Below are positions 27,558-38,122 of a stretch of DNA of 64,000 bases, one piece after another. The first letter of the stretch is position 1, and the number at the start of each line of letters is the position of its first letter. The notes below the pieces were generated by a model. That model ran no database searches, was not told where the DNA came from, and saw only the letters and a list, made by a program, of their open reading frames with translations. This DNA is from Symsagittifera roscoffensis. Lineage: Eukaryota > Xenacoelomorpha > Acoela > Convolutidae. The position numbers were made by a program, and so were the translations under genes. The stretch lies in the NCBI RefSeq assembly GCF_963678635.1, contig NC_087064.1, positions 44,997,346-45,061,345 on the forward strand. Direction: 5' to 3'.

Positions 27558-28454
27558 TGTGCCAGTCGATCATGTCTGAAAGTTTGACCTTGAGAGACAC
27601 GAAAATACGTAATTTTGGAGTGAAATTTTAATTTTCAAAATTTCGAATGGAGCCTGTCATGCTCAGTTTTCTCGTACCAACTGAAAACAAGAAGTGAAAA
27701 ATCAGAACATCCGAATTTACAATCGCGGGGAAATACTCAAGAAAAACAGCAGGAAATTGCTATTCGCAATTTCCAGATATAAAATAGGACACGAGTAGAG
27801 CTGTCTTATCCCGAAATAGGAAGAGAGATAACAAAAAGAAGAGGATACAACCATTTGAAACGAACTAGAGTGAGCCTTCAATGGAAAGGTGGACAGCTTG
27901 AGTGTCTCAATGGTTCACACAAAAACTCAAATTCTAGAGCCAGAACTTACTTCTGTTACCAAAACTGACCAGTATTAAACTTATCTAGTTATATTATCTA
28001 ATTCTTGAGTTGCTTACCAATTTAATTACTCCTTGTACTCGAGTGCATCAACATGTGAGTCTCTAATTTAAATTTCTCGAGTGTGTTTTATGATTGTTAT
28101 GTTGAGATAAGGCAAATTTTAGGTTGATCCATCTGAAATGGATCAAAGTTCCACTGTCCAATAAAAAGTAACTTAACGGATTGTTCCGACCCTGTTTTTA
28201 ACGGCGTTCGTGTATTTTGGGTATTTTGAGACCTAAGTATGGGAACGTTCTTATTTTCTAGAGTGGGGGGATATTTTGGTAGTAGACTTTAAGCTGTAAC
28301 GGGTTCTAGTCTCATGTCGCAAGCGAACCGAATTGGCTCCGACCGTTCTTGAGGTAGAAAAACACAAGAGATAGTGTGCCTGACTCTTGAGCCAATGGTT
28401 ATAGGGCCTATTTTTCTTAAGCCTCATATGTGACTGAAGTAGGCGACTGTTACA
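27558..28454 (+). repeat. right (3') LTR of element A
   Basis: 897 bp, TGTGCCAGTCG to CGACTGTTACA. Matches the left LTR with about 20 substitutions and one extra segment of about 27 bp near 28310-28338. It carries the empty MULE target site (ACACGAGTAGAGCTG, about 27788-27803). Confidence 0.88.
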
Positions 28455-28486
28455 ATAATCAGGTTTTTTGTCGTAACTGAAGATAC

Positions 28487-29140
28487 ATGGCGTGCCTGGT
28501 GAAAATTTCTTTGAAATTCAAGCCGCTGCAAAGTCATACACAAAAAAGTACTTCAGTCTCTGAGAGATATTGGAATTGGAAAAAAAAGGAATTATCACAA
28601 AGAAACGGATTAGTGGCGATACCTTTTGATAAGGGAATTGGGTTTTTTGTTAAGAAAAAACACACACAAGAAGCAAAACTGACCCAAATGAGAGACTCAG
28701 GAAATTTAGGGAGATATTAGAGCGAGAATGAATTATTGTAAATAATATTTGTAAATTGATGCTTTACCGTCATTTAGATTAGTTTGTTGTAAAAATCCTG
28801 ACGATGCACTTAGTTGCGAAAACGTTCGAAATTTACGTATAATGAACTATACGCAAGGTTGAGGTCGACTGGCTAAGGTACAGAAAGAAGATACACCACT
28901 GTGACCTGTCATCTCTGTTCCCGGCAGTTCTTACTGTCCGGAAATCGAAAACTGCCCTTCCTTCCCTTAAGTCGTCAAGTTCGGGTGATCTAAAACCCAA
29001 TGTAGCCTACAATTTGTTTTCTTGTGGATGTTCCTCCACCTTTGTTAGACAAATTATTCGACATTTGGCCACATGGGTTGAGGAACACACAAGAAAAACG
29101 ACTCATCAGTATGCATATGAAGACATGTTTGCTAAAAAGT
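28487..29140 (+). pseudogene. internally deleted PLE fragment, plus strand
   Basis: The start (NGLVAIPFDKGIGFFVKKK, about 28595-28660) matches the region before RT in the minus-strand PLEs. The end (28990-29090) encodes a decayed GIY-YIG endonuclease, with FVRQIIRHLATWVEEH where intact copies have YVGQTVRHLATRVDEH. RT is missing, replaced by about 200 bp of PLE end sequence with a hammerhead-like motif. Confidence 0.65.
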
Positions 29141-29255
29141 AAATTTCAAACGTTTTCGCAACTATGTGCATCGTCAAGATTTTTACAATAAACTTATCTA
29201 AATGACGATACAACATCAATTTACAAATGTTATTTACAATAATTCATATACCTTT
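28730..29255. repeat. inverted repeat of PLE end sequence
   Basis: About 105 bp at 28730-28835 recurs as its reverse complement at 29142-29250 (shared AAATTTCAAACGTTTTCGCA, CGATGCAC and TTTACAATAAAC blocks). It marks a head-to-head junction of two PLE ends. The right arm has lost the first hammerhead core box. Confidence 0.7.
28798..28850 (+). ncRNA. hammerhead-ribozyme-like motif of a PLE
   Basis: CTGACGA (28798-28804), a short helix GCA...TGC (28806-28817), then GAAA (28818-28821) follow the conserved core order of hammerhead ribozymes. Small hammerheads are a known feature of PLE ends. Stems I and III are not convincing by eye. Confidence 0.45.
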
Positions 29256-29299
29256 TGGTTCTATACCATCACGTTAAAAAATTAATTGAAGAAGTTCAA

Positions 29300-29350
29300 A
29301 ATGTTAATTCTAACCTTTTCGCATATTTTGTGCATCATCAGGATTAATTT
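29300..29350 (-). ncRNA. hammerhead-ribozyme-like motif, PLE copy 1 end
   Basis: On the minus strand: CTGATGA (29341-29335), helix GCAC...ATGC, then GAAA (29320-29317). The core boxes match the hammerhead consensus and stem II pairs. The position at the PLE end agrees with known PLE hammerheads. Confidence 0.5.
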
Positions 29351-29596
29351 TTACAATATTTACAAAACGATCAAAATTCTGAAAAATGAGAAACATTTCT
29401 AAAAATGCTTTAAAACTTTTTGACCAATCAAATTTAAACAACTGTAATTACATAATCAATAATAACATTTTCCTGTAAATTTCTGATATTTCTTTTAATC
29501 TTTTTGTTCTTTCATGGTTATAAAATTTCGATTTGGGAATATTTTTGATTCTGACATGTCAGTTTTTTTTCAACTTTTAGCCATGTTATAGATAGA

Positions 29597-29893
29597 CTAA
29601 AATTTAAGTGTTAATTCCCGGCTCCTGAATTCATCGCGTGTGTTGATCCTCGGCCTCTCCCTGCAAACATGCAAAGCCTCTAGTGTGAGTAGCTTATGAG
29701 TGTTGGCTGTTTGGTCTATAATCTCTGACTTCAGCTCATTAGTACCGCCGCCTACCTCCTTATTGCACTCTAACAAGTGTTGCTCTACTGGGGAGTCCTC
29801 TTTGCGGTGTTCATCGACCCTCGTTGCTAAATGTCGGACTGTCTGGCCGACATAGGTGGAGATACATTCACTACATGTACGCTTATACGCCAC
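29597..29893 (-). CDS. GIY-YIG endonuclease domain, PLE copy 1
   Basis: C-terminal endonuclease module that nicks target DNA for PLE insertion. Visible landmarks: a CSEC Cys pair, YVGQTVRHLATRVDEH (YVG with the conserved Arg), HLLECN, and EALHVCRERPRINTR near the end. The open frame is complete at its C-terminus, with stop at 29597. It is a domain of the PLE protein, not a separate gene, and is cut off from RT by frame breaks. Confidence 0.8.
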   Translation of the reverse strand: MAYKRTCSECISTYVGQTVRHLATRVDEHRKEDSPVEQHLLECNKEVGGGTNELKSEIIDQTANTHKLLTLEALHVCRERPRINTRDEFRSRELTLKF

Positions 29894-30427
29894 TTTGGAA
29901 CTCAGTTAACGAGCAAAGGAAGTTTTGAGAGATAGCAAGCATGTTTTCAATTTTTTTATTGTAAAAATTATTTGATCCGGATAATTGCCGGTACTTTGCA
30001 GCTAACAGTTGAGATGGATTGCCTCGATATTGCATTGTGAAAAGTGGGGTGAATTTTTCAACCATTTATCAAAACTTTTCTTTTCCTCAATGATCATGTT
30101 AAGAGTTTCAAACACTACCCTGTCCAATCAATTTTTCGGATATTGACTTTCACTCCATTGTTTCCGATTTTTTTCCAATGCCTGGTCAAAATTTTTCCAT
30201 GTTGACATACTTCTGAAAACCCTATGAAGCGTCCCTTCAGTGACGTTTGTTTTGTACTGCAAAGGTGCGCAACCTCTGAAATTTAGAATGAAGCCGGTAT
30301 CAGTAGGTTTTTGGTACCACCCACAAGTAAATTTTTTTCCTGAGTCTACGTTGACATCTAAGTCCAAAAATGCCAAATTACCGTTACTATCAAGTTCTTC
30401 TATGGTGAACTGTAAGTTTGGATGCAA
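29883..30427 (-). pseudogene. PLE copy 1: RT thumb and linker
   Basis: Segment 30427-30128 encodes FTIEELDSNGNLAFLDLDV and the WYQKPTDTGFILNF motif typical of the PLE RT C-terminal part. 30065-29883 continues toward the endonuclease (RGNPSQL). RYVDD, the catalytic motif C, lies just upstream near 30480 in another phase, so frameshifts separate it from both sides. Confidence 0.7.
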
Positions 30428-30642
30428 CTTATTGGCAGCCTCGAGAACTACTTGACAGTTATAACTATGTCGTCCACATATCTTAGAAAAACTTTAACAC
30501 CATTCTCAACCCGATCCACTTCCTGTTGTTTTTTGCAAGCAATGCAATACCATACTGTTTCAGCGATGTCTGCGTATTCATATCCCGATATGTTACCACA
30601 CCCTAAGTGGTACCAATTCAAACAAACTTCGCATTCTACTCC

Positions 30643-31098
30643 TTAAGTCCGATATGTCACCTTTTTCTGATATCCAGGGCAGACCTCCTTGTTACCCTCA
30701 TTTAGCACGGTCAATTTTGGTACTTCTTTCTTCAATGTAGGTTCGTATTCTTTGAGCCACAAATTGGCCAGTATTACTGCAACGGAGGCGCCCATTGCTA
30801 AACCGTCTTTTTGTACATACCACAAACCATTGCATTTAACGTGTACCTTACTCACTGCCAAATTCAGTTGTTTTTTCATAGTCTTGCGAGATGTTTCCGG
30901 AGGGTTGAATTGCTCATATAATCTCCTAAGGGCTATTACAACCACTTGCTTGAGCGGCACATTAGTGTACAAACTCTTTACATCAAGGGAGATTATACTC
31001 TCATCAGAGTCCAGTTCAGTTTTCTCCAAGATCTCCCTGGCCATTTGAGTGTTCGTTTCTATGTTTGCCCCCTCAACTTCATCAAAGTACTTTGCCAA
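30643..31098 (-). pseudogene. PLE copy 1: reverse transcriptase core
   Basis: Motif A SLDVKSLYTNVPL with its Asp, then DGLAMGASVAVILANLW (motif B) identify PLE-type RT, which is related to telomerase. The zinc-like Cys/His segment before motif C is damaged (CPGYQKKVTYRT). The frame ends at 30643 just before RYVDD. Confidence 0.8.
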
Positions 31099-31388
31099 TG
31101 TTTTATTTAGATTGTCATATGAGCTACCAGGTAAAGAAAGGACGGGATGTAGTGGTGTACCTTTTTATGTACTTGTGCTTATCCATACAGCCTAGCCGGC
31201 TGAGCCCCCGTTGATCTCAACCTAGTATACAGCGCTTCGCTAATCTCGTCCTTCTTTTTCACGGCGAGTAATTCTTTGCTTATGTCTTTTTCAATTTTCA
31301 TTATCACGCTATCTGTCAGATTCTTCCTCTCACCAAAAATGTTCTGCCTGTAAAAAATTATTCAGTTTCTTCTCATATGTCTCCTTTT

Positions 31389-32213
31389 TCATTCCCCAAA
31401 ATCCTTATCAAACGGCACTGCCAGAAGACCGTTGTCCTTCAAAAACTTTCTGGCTTTTCCAACACCTTTGTCAGAGGGGGTCTGTTTCACATTCTTAGCA
31501 TATCTCTTTGCAGCTGCCTCAATCTCACATAATTTTACTCCGGGTTTTCTATTTAACTTCAATTCGGACAAAAAACTGTCAATCTCCGCAAGGAAGTGAA
31601 ACTCATTAAAAATGTCTCATACCGGATGTTTTGGTCCAAAACTTAGGGTTTCCCGCACCCAAAGCGGTAAAACCACTTCATCTAAATTTCTAACTGACCT
31701 TTCATTCAAGTTTTCTAATGGTCGATCCTGTCTTTCCGAATATTTTGCAAGCTTTTTCTTGTGACGGCTTATCAAGTTATTGACACTACACCTTGCTTGC
31801 AGGTTCAGATAGAGTATTACCGAAGGCCACTATTTCTCATCTATACCCCTTCTCACTACCTCCCTTGCTTTTGCTAGGTTACCCGATGGCTAGGCCCTAT
31901 CCGCATTTGCCTGGCTTATCTCAGATCTCAAGAGTCACCTTTGGAAGCTGTGCTCCACTTGATCCGAAAAAAACACCGTTATCAGGCACGCGAAACCGTA
32001 AGAAATCTGGTATAATGTCGTTATCGAGACATTTTTTCAGACATTTAATTCTCAGGAAACTGCTATTAAATTTAATAAAATGTTTTCAATAATCTAACAC
32101 AAGTTTCCAAGTGAGTTTTCTTTTCAGGACCAATCCAAGGAGTGGTGGTGGCAGCAAAATTGCGGTCATATCTTCTTTGCAGGCCACGAGCACTTAAACT
32201 CATGTGGCACTCA
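31389..32213 (-). pseudogene. PLE copy 1: N-terminal domain
   Basis: 31571-31389 encodes AAAKRYAKNVKQTPSDKG and NGLLAVPFDKDFG, the segment before RT. Upstream (to about 32213) a broken frame matches PLE copy 2, including a GPKHPV-like motif near 31640. Eroded by stops. Confidence 0.6.
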
Positions 32214-32881
32214 GCAAAGAAACATCAGCCTCAACAATATCTTACCACCTACTGGTCGTTCGGCTCCGGCTGAAGGTCCCCAGCCAACCCATCCGCTCTC
32301 CGCGCCTTTGCCCTGCGGCGTCCCTGCGATGGCTTCTTGGTCTGCGCCCTTTATCTTTGAGGAAACGCCTGGCAGGTGTTCTCGATGGGACAGCACAACC
32401 CGTAGTGACTTCAGTTCCAATTCATTTGACTGGGGGCAGTTGGAGATACTCTCTGAGAACTGCAGGATTCTGTCTCTTGCTTCTAGAGATAAGGTTACCG
32501 GTTGTCTTTATGACGATTATCTTTGTTTTCCGCATATCCTCAAAAAATATTGGGAGTGCCCGTACTTCTGCAGTAGACAATAGCACTAATTTGTCTTCGC
32601 TTCGATTACAGATACGCCAGTAGTTCATCAAGTGGGCAGGGCGGATAGTTGCTAGTGCGATGGGAGGATATGCTGTTGTTCAGCACATTGTACCAGAGGA
32701 TAATCTGCTTACTGGCCAGAGGTTGCTGTTCCAACAATACTCGTAAACTCTTCCCCTTGTTCAGGGTATTGGGGTTTAAAGAAAGTCCGGGGACTGCGTA
32801 GACCTTCTGCCGCGTCTCTTTCGGTTGCTCTAGCTCAAGATTTTTCAGGCTGTGATAAAGGAAGCTGGCAGCTACAATCAA
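32211..32881 (-). other. PLE copy 1: upstream region
   Basis: Short open frames on the minus strand (ELKSLRVVLSHRE near 32410) match the upstream region of PLE copy 2 (ELKSLRLVVAHRE near 36430). It may be the extreme N-terminus or 5' leader. No independent gene. Confidence 0.45.
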
Positions 32882-33049
32882 CGCTATTTTAACTCAAATA
32901 CTACTGACATTATGAACAAAAAGCGATAGTAAAATTCTGTACAAATAGAGAAAAAAAATCAATTAATGACTGTTTTCCTTAGAGGAATATAACAGTTTGC
33001 TTATAGCTTATCGCTAAAAAGGGTTAGAATTCATCAAAAATGGTTAGGA
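32882..33049. other. short unassigned AT-rich gap
   Basis: Nothing recognisable is seen here. Confidence 0.4.
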
Positions 33050-33515
33050 AACTTAAAATCTTAATTCAAACGTTTTTGCACATTTTGTGCATCATCAGGA
33101 TTAAAATTTTTTACAATATTTACAAAACAATCAAAGATCTGAAAAATGAGAAACATGTTTAAAAATGCTGTGAAACTATTTGACCAATCAAATTTAAACA
33201 ACTGTAATTACATAATAAATTACGTAATCAATAATAACATTTTCTTGTAAATTTCTGATATTTTTTAGCTTTTTGTTCTTTCATGGTTATAAAATTTCGA
33301 TTTGGGAATATTTTTTAATTCTGATATGTCAGTTTTTTCAACGTTTAGCCATGTTATACATAGACTATTATTTTAGTGTTAATTTTTGGCTCCTGAATTC
33401 ATTGCGTGTGTTGATCCTCGGTCTCTCCCTGCAAACATGCAAAGCCTCTAGTGTGAGTAGCTTATGAGTGTTGGCTGTTCGGTCTATAATCTCTGACTTG
33501 TTATACATAGACTAT
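33050..33515 (-). repeat. truncated PLE end related to copy 1
   Basis: Nearly repeats 29290-29735, including the start of the endonuclease C-terminus, and stops abruptly near 33510. It contains CTGATGA (33098-33092) with a well-paired GCACA/TGTGC helix, but the GAAA box is changed, so the hammerhead is probably dead. Confidence 0.75.
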
Positions 33516-33793
33516 AATTTAGTGTTGGTCAAAAAAATTAACCAATCACAGTTATCTTCAAAGTAATATTACGATTAAAACACTTTTAACCTCTAAACTC
33601 ATTAAAAAAAAATTTTAAATTAATTTAACTTGAAGTTTCTGGGTCATAATTTTGACTTAGACACGTACGTTTTAAGTAAAAAAAAACCAAAAATATTTTG
33701 GAATTAAGTTTTTAGTGTTAACTCCCTGCTCTTAAACTCATCGCGCGTGTTCAAGCCCGGTTTTCTCTTTCCTGATATGTATTGCTTTTAGTG

Positions 33794-34030
33794 TTAACCG
33801 TTTGTTTGGTTGTTTGACCTATCTATAATTTTCCAACTAAGATCTACGCTACTTCCCTCAAAATGGCATTGCTGAAGGTGAAGGCCTACCGATGAGTCTG
33901 CTTTCTTATATTCCTCAATTCTAGTGGTCAAATGTCGAACAGTTTGTCCGACATAGGCGAAAGTGTATCCACTACATGACAGCATATAAACCACTCTTGA
34001 CTTGAGGTCATTCGAAAATGCTGAATTCAA
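33794..34030 (-). pseudogene. GIY-YIG endonuclease domain, PLE copy 2
   Basis: FAYVGQTVRHLTTRIEEY with HLQQCH downstream identifies the PLE GIY-YIG nuclease. The frame stops at 33794, before the end seen in copy 1, so the C-terminal part is lost or shifted. Confidence 0.75.
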
Positions 34031-34155
34031 TGATGGTTAACATGATTCTAGTTTTCTTGTGGTGAAAACCGCTTGAACCTTAGTTAATTTTCGTAATCTG
34101 TTAGCAAAATATTGGCATTGGTCACCTCTATATTGCACCATCATTATTGGGGGCT

Positions 34156-34614
34156 TCACATCCTTTGTTGATTCAGTTGACAAACACCTCTCAGTATCCA
34201 TGGGCTTGCCCTTACCCACAATGGTTTTGCCCAAGGCGTCTGAAGCCGATTTGTCAGCCATTGCGCCCTATTAGTTTCCATAGCCTTACCAAATTGCTCC
34301 CAGCCAAATTTACTCCTAAAAACCCTGTGTATAGTGCCTTGGATAAGACTACGCTTATACTGAGTTGGGGCGCAGCTTCTATAGTTCAGTATTGTCCCTG
34401 TATTTGTTGATTTTTGATACCAACTGCAAGTTACACCCCTACCCTGCGATACATTTATGTTCAAATCCAGGAACGGCAAATTCCCCTCCGAATTAATTTT
34501 CTCCAGAGTGAACTGCAAGTTTGGATGAAGAGAATTGGCGGCATCGAGAAGACAACTCGGCTCTCCTCTGACTGTTGAATTATTGTCATCCACATACCTG
34601 AGGAACAATTTCAC
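34156..34614 (-). pseudogene. PLE copy 2: RT motif C and thumb
   Basis: Starts with LFLRYVDDNNS, the catalytic RT motif C, and continues through GNLPFLDLNINV and WYQKSTNTGTILNYRSC. About 100 bp separate it from the upstream RT core in another phase. Confidence 0.8.
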
Positions 34615-34718
34615 CTGGGGAGTATCCTTCTCCTTATTTTTAGCGCGGCAACAGCTTTCAAACTACCAGACTATCTCGGTTATTGATGCGTATACGTCAT
34701 CGGATGATTTTCCGCATT

Positions 34719-35546
34719 TTAAGTGATACCAGTTTCGGCAACTCTCCCATTTGATCTATATGTGACTTTCCTGCTGCAACATGGGCAGAAACCGTTTTTG
34801 TCATTAATTTGCTGTATTTCCGTTCCCCCCGATATTTCTTTTCTTAGAGCAAACTCAAACTCTTTCAGCGATAAGTTTGCCAGAATTACAGCGAGGGACG
34901 CTCCCATTGCTAATCCATCAACTTGTGGATACCATGAATCATTACACTTGAAATATACTTTGCTGCCCGCTATATTCAAAAGTCTTTTCATGGTTGCTCT
35001 TTGAATTTCAGGAGGAGACTCCTGACTGTACAGCTTCTGTAAAGCAATTTCAATTGTCTCCTTCAGGGGAACGTTGGTGTACAAACTTTTCACATCAAGA
35101 GATATTATGGTTACATCCGGATCTAGAGCAATGTTTTCAATTGTTTCTCTGGCATCTTTAATATTGGTTTCTATTTTGGCTCCAATGGCATTGTCAAAAA
35201 ACTTTGCAAGCATTTTGTTAAGATTCTCATACGAGTTGCCTGGAAGTGATTGTACTGGTCGTAGGGGTGTCTCAGTCTTGTGTGCCTTAGCTAAATCGTA
35301 CAAACGGGCGGGTTGCCACCCTGTTGACCTCATCTTAGAAAAAAACTGATCACTTATCTCGTCTCTTTTGTTCATGGCTAGTAATTCTTTGTTAAGTTCC
35401 TTCTCAATTTTCAGTATAACCTCATCAGTTGATGCATCTTTTTTCACAAACTGAGCAGATTGCAACAGGGATTCCAGCTTTGATTCATAAGTTTGTTTCC
35501 TCATTATGCAAAAACCAACCCACTTATTGAAAGGCACAGCCAGCAA
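34719..35546 (-). CDS. PLE copy 2: reverse transcriptase core
   Basis: The longest PLE frame here (275 aa). It carries LAVPFNKWVGF, ARLYDLAKAHK and PLRPVQSLPG (early RT motifs), SLDVKSLYTNVPLKE (motif A with catalytic Asp), DGLAMGASLAVILANLSL (motif B), and a CPCC cysteine cluster typical of PLE RTs. PLE RT primes on nicked target DNA or chromosome ends. Motif C lies in the next segment. Its N-terminus is cut by stops near 35550. Confidence 0.85.
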   Translation of the reverse strand: MLAVPFNKWVGFCIMRKQTYESKLESLLQSAQFVKKDASTDEVILKIEKELNKELLAMNKRDEISDQFFSKMRSTGWQPARLYDLAKAHKTETPLRPVQSLPGNSYENLNKMLAKFFDNAIGAKIETNIKDARETIENIALDPDVTIISLDVKSLYTNVPLKETIEIALQKLYSQESPPEIQRATMKRLLNIAGSKVYFKCNDSWYPQVDGLAMGASLAVILANLSLKEFEFALRKEISGGTEIQQINDKNGFCPCCSRKVTYRSNGRVAETGIT

Positions 35547-35604
35547 CCTATTATCTTTGAGATATTTCCTCGTTTTCTCGTCGGCTTTGTCTCTTGGGGT
35601 TGCC

Positions 35605-36248
35605 TTACGTTTTTTGCATATGCCTTTGCCGCGGCTTCTCTTTCAGATAAAGTTTCACATATGTTTTTTTATTTTTCAATTGTGAGAGGAAAAAAGTCGA
35701 TATCAGCCAAAAACTGTGTTTCGTTAAATTTGTCTCTAATGGGATGCTTCGAGCCCATTGATAGCACTTCATGTACCCATCCAGGCAGCTCATTGTTATC
35801 AAGCACCCTAACTGATTTGCTCATTTCTCCCCCCAAGAAGTTTATCTTGTCTCTCGAACAGTTTTTCTAGTTTTATTCTATGGTTATCTGATGTTGTCTT
35901 TATGCTTGCCTCAACTTGACGCCTCACGAAGCGTAAAATGGATGCCCACCACTGATCGTCGATTTCTTTTTGCACCAGTGATCTTGCTTTCATTAGCATC
36001 TCCACGTACCTTTTCCTATGCTCATTTGCCCTGGAATCTTCAATCCTATGAAGTTTCAATTGAAAATTGTGCACAGCTTGGTCCGAAAAAAAAACCGTTG
36101 AACTTGAATTTTTTAAAAGATTTTTGAATAATCCAACACAATTTTCCAAGTTAGTTTTCTTTTCAAAATTTGTTTGAAACAAACAGCAGGCAAAAGTATT
36201 GTGGTCATTGTTTTGAAGGCCACGAGTAATGAAACTCACATGCCACAA
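35605..36248 (-). pseudogene. PLE copy 2: N-terminal domain
   Basis: 36248-35808 encodes a helical, basic segment with an FFSDQAVHNFQLKLHRIEDS core, also recognisable in eroded form in copy 1. 35802-35605 continues in a different phase with SIPLETNLTKHSFW. A GSKHPIRDKFN-like motif near 35740 is the counterpart of the copy 1 GPKHPV motif. Confidence 0.6.
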
Positions 36249-36498
36249 AGCAAAACAAATCTCACCCCTGTCTTTGAAGCGTAGACACTTCCTCTGCCTT
36301 CAGCTTCTCCTCACGTATTGCTTTCGTCTTCCTCCTTGTCTGCAAAGGTCTCTGTTGTTTTCCCCTGTTATTGCCAATCAGCTCTGACAGCCTTTCTCTG
36401 TGTGCCACTACCAATCGCAGAGATTTCAGCTCCAATTCAGCACTCTGGTGCACCTTCAAATCTGCAAGTATGCATACGGCAGTGTGGGGAGGAAGCAA

Positions 36499-37163
36499 TC
36501 AGCCACAGTTGAGTTAGAAGATAATAGATCAGTCAAACAATCCAACGAAACTCCTTAAACTGGAAGCGTTGCACATTGGCAAAATGAGCTCAGGGATCAA
36601 CACTCGAGATAAAATCAGGATTAGAAAGCTAACACTCAAAATTCAGTCGAAAAAATTTTGGCCAATAAAATAGTTGAGAAACTAGCATGTCTATTTTGCA
36701 ACATGAAAAAATTAGGAGGCAACAAAAAAAAACAAAGGAATAGGGAAAACTTACCTAATAACGCTGAAATTTGATAGGTGAAAAGGCTTTGTTTTTTAAA
36801 ATCTTTTAATCTAAAACAATTCAGTTAAGATATGAAAATAAACAATGTGGTCAAGACATATGGAGAAAAAATTCGCTGTGTTTGAGTGCCGGCTCAAGCA
36901 CACAGATGGTGTTGCCACGTTGCACAGCGATGCCCAGCCATTGTCGTAAAAACAGGAAACTGCGTTTTTCTTGAGTTTTTGCATCAATGCGGCGGGAGAG
37001 TTCTTACAAAAAGTTAGTTATAGCTGGTTTCACCTCTACCTCCAAGGGTCTCGATTGCAACAGGTTCGAAATAGTGAGAGGTTTCCAGCTGGCGATAAGT
37101 GTTGCATTTTCTATCATCTGCTATGTTGGCGATGACTGGGCCTTCTTATTTTCCCGAGGAGAT
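36499..37163. other. unassigned DNA between PLE copy 2 and the solo LTR
   Basis: AT-rich on the left, more mixed after 36880. No gene is recognised. It ends with GAGGAGAT at the solo LTR boundary. Confidence 0.5.
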
Positions 37164-38122
37164 TGTAACATTCGCCCGGAACTACATATCGACGTAAAAT
37201 AAATCTAGGTTCTAAAACGACTGGCTAGCGTCTAAACACAGCTCTATATGCTTTTCACCGTCTCTGCCAAAGCCAGTTCTTTTGGTGGTCTTTCTAACAT
37301 CGGGTCGACAAAAAATGCTACTGTTTCGGCTTCGATCAGAACGCTCTAATTAGTTATTTACATGCAGAAATAGTGAGCTCATGGCTGGGTCTCATTATCC
37401 CCAGACCACGAGGTCACTCCTAAAAACAAGGCTACTACATTTTTTTATATTACTATTGTTTTTGTACAGTAGATAAAAATCATCACCTCCTTCGAAGATG
37501 GATCAACCCTTTCTTTTAACTCCTAGGTTCTCAGGATCTGAAAACGAACTTCGATGTTATTAATTCAATTCAGGACATGACCAGAAGCTAAAACTTCATA
37601 AGAAGGAGAGTTACAGTTTTCTCCCGAGACCCCTGGTATACGAGAAATTTCCATCGTCTGACTCCTTGTATCTACCGGGATCTGGAATTCGGACAAATAA
37701 CGCTCTTATTACTTCTCGGAAGCCTCGACTCGTCGTCACAATACCCTTCTTGGTTCTCTGGATTCGTGTTGTAACGATTGTAGTGGCACAATTGTTACAA
37801 CTCGGAATGGTCTGATAGTCGTTTTCTATCTCAATCTCGACCTGTCTCGCACAATTGTCGTTCACCGTTTTTCTCTACAAATTCTGTTGTTCTGTTTCTT
37901 TTTGCAGTTTTCTGTTGTCGCGAAATTTCGACGTCTTCACGTGTCTTTCTTTCCAAAGAATTTTTTTTTAAATTAACTCGTAGGTCTAAATTAACCATTC
38001 CGCGTTCGTCAAATTGAACGATTAACACCGTTAATGTGCTAAAGCTAATTTTCTCGCTCAGCTGTCACAATTAAATTTCGAATTCTAACTTGCATTTTGA
38101 TACATTCTGGTCGAATGTCACA
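37164..38122 (-). repeat. solo LTR of family B
   Basis: TGTAACATTCG...CGAATGTCACA, 959 bp, aligned with the LTR at 2144-3376. GAT directly flanks both sides (37161-37163 and 38123-38125; AGAT if the terminal A is counted). No internal sequence adjoins either side, so the element was removed by LTR-LTR recombination. Orientation is taken from the other copy. Confidence 0.75.

Larger units (their letters stand above)
3690..28454 (+). mobile_element. Element A: about 24.8-kb Ty3/gypsy-like LTR retroelement with extra genes
   Basis: Direct LTRs at both ends (3690-6701, interrupted by a MULE, and 27558-28454) start TGTGCCAGTCG and end CGACTGTTACA. They flank Gag, protease, reverse transcriptase, RNase H and integrase reading frames in Ty3/gypsy order, all on the plus strand. 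Three bases (ATA) flank both sides; counting the terminal A gives AATA. Without the MULE the element is about 22.6 kb, several times the usual 5-7 kb for this superfamily. About 10 kb lies downstream of integrase and encodes a coiled-coil protein, an SGNH hydrolase and a very long unknown protein. The LTRs differ by roughly 20 substitutions and one indel of about 27 bp, which suggests a fairly recent insertion. Several stops and frameshifts show this copy is no longer autonomous. Confidence 0.85.
29270..32881 (-). mobile_element. PLE copy 1 (Penelope-like retroelement)
   Basis: Minus-strand order: upstream region (32881-31700), N-terminal domain, RT core, and GIY-YIG endonuclease, as in canonical endonuclease-positive PLEs. 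A hammerhead-like motif ends it near 29310-29345. Several stops and frameshifts mean the copy is inactive. PLE copy 2 gives the aligned order. Confidence 0.8.
33720..36498 (-). mobile_element. PLE copy 2 (Penelope-like retroelement)
   Basis: A longer and better-preserved minus-strand PLE of a different subfamily from copy 1. Order: upstream region (36498-36262), N-terminal coil (36248-35808), RT (35546-34719), RT thumb (34614-34156), endonuclease (34030-33794). Motifs match copy 1 throughout. It is broken at several joints. Confidence 0.8.
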
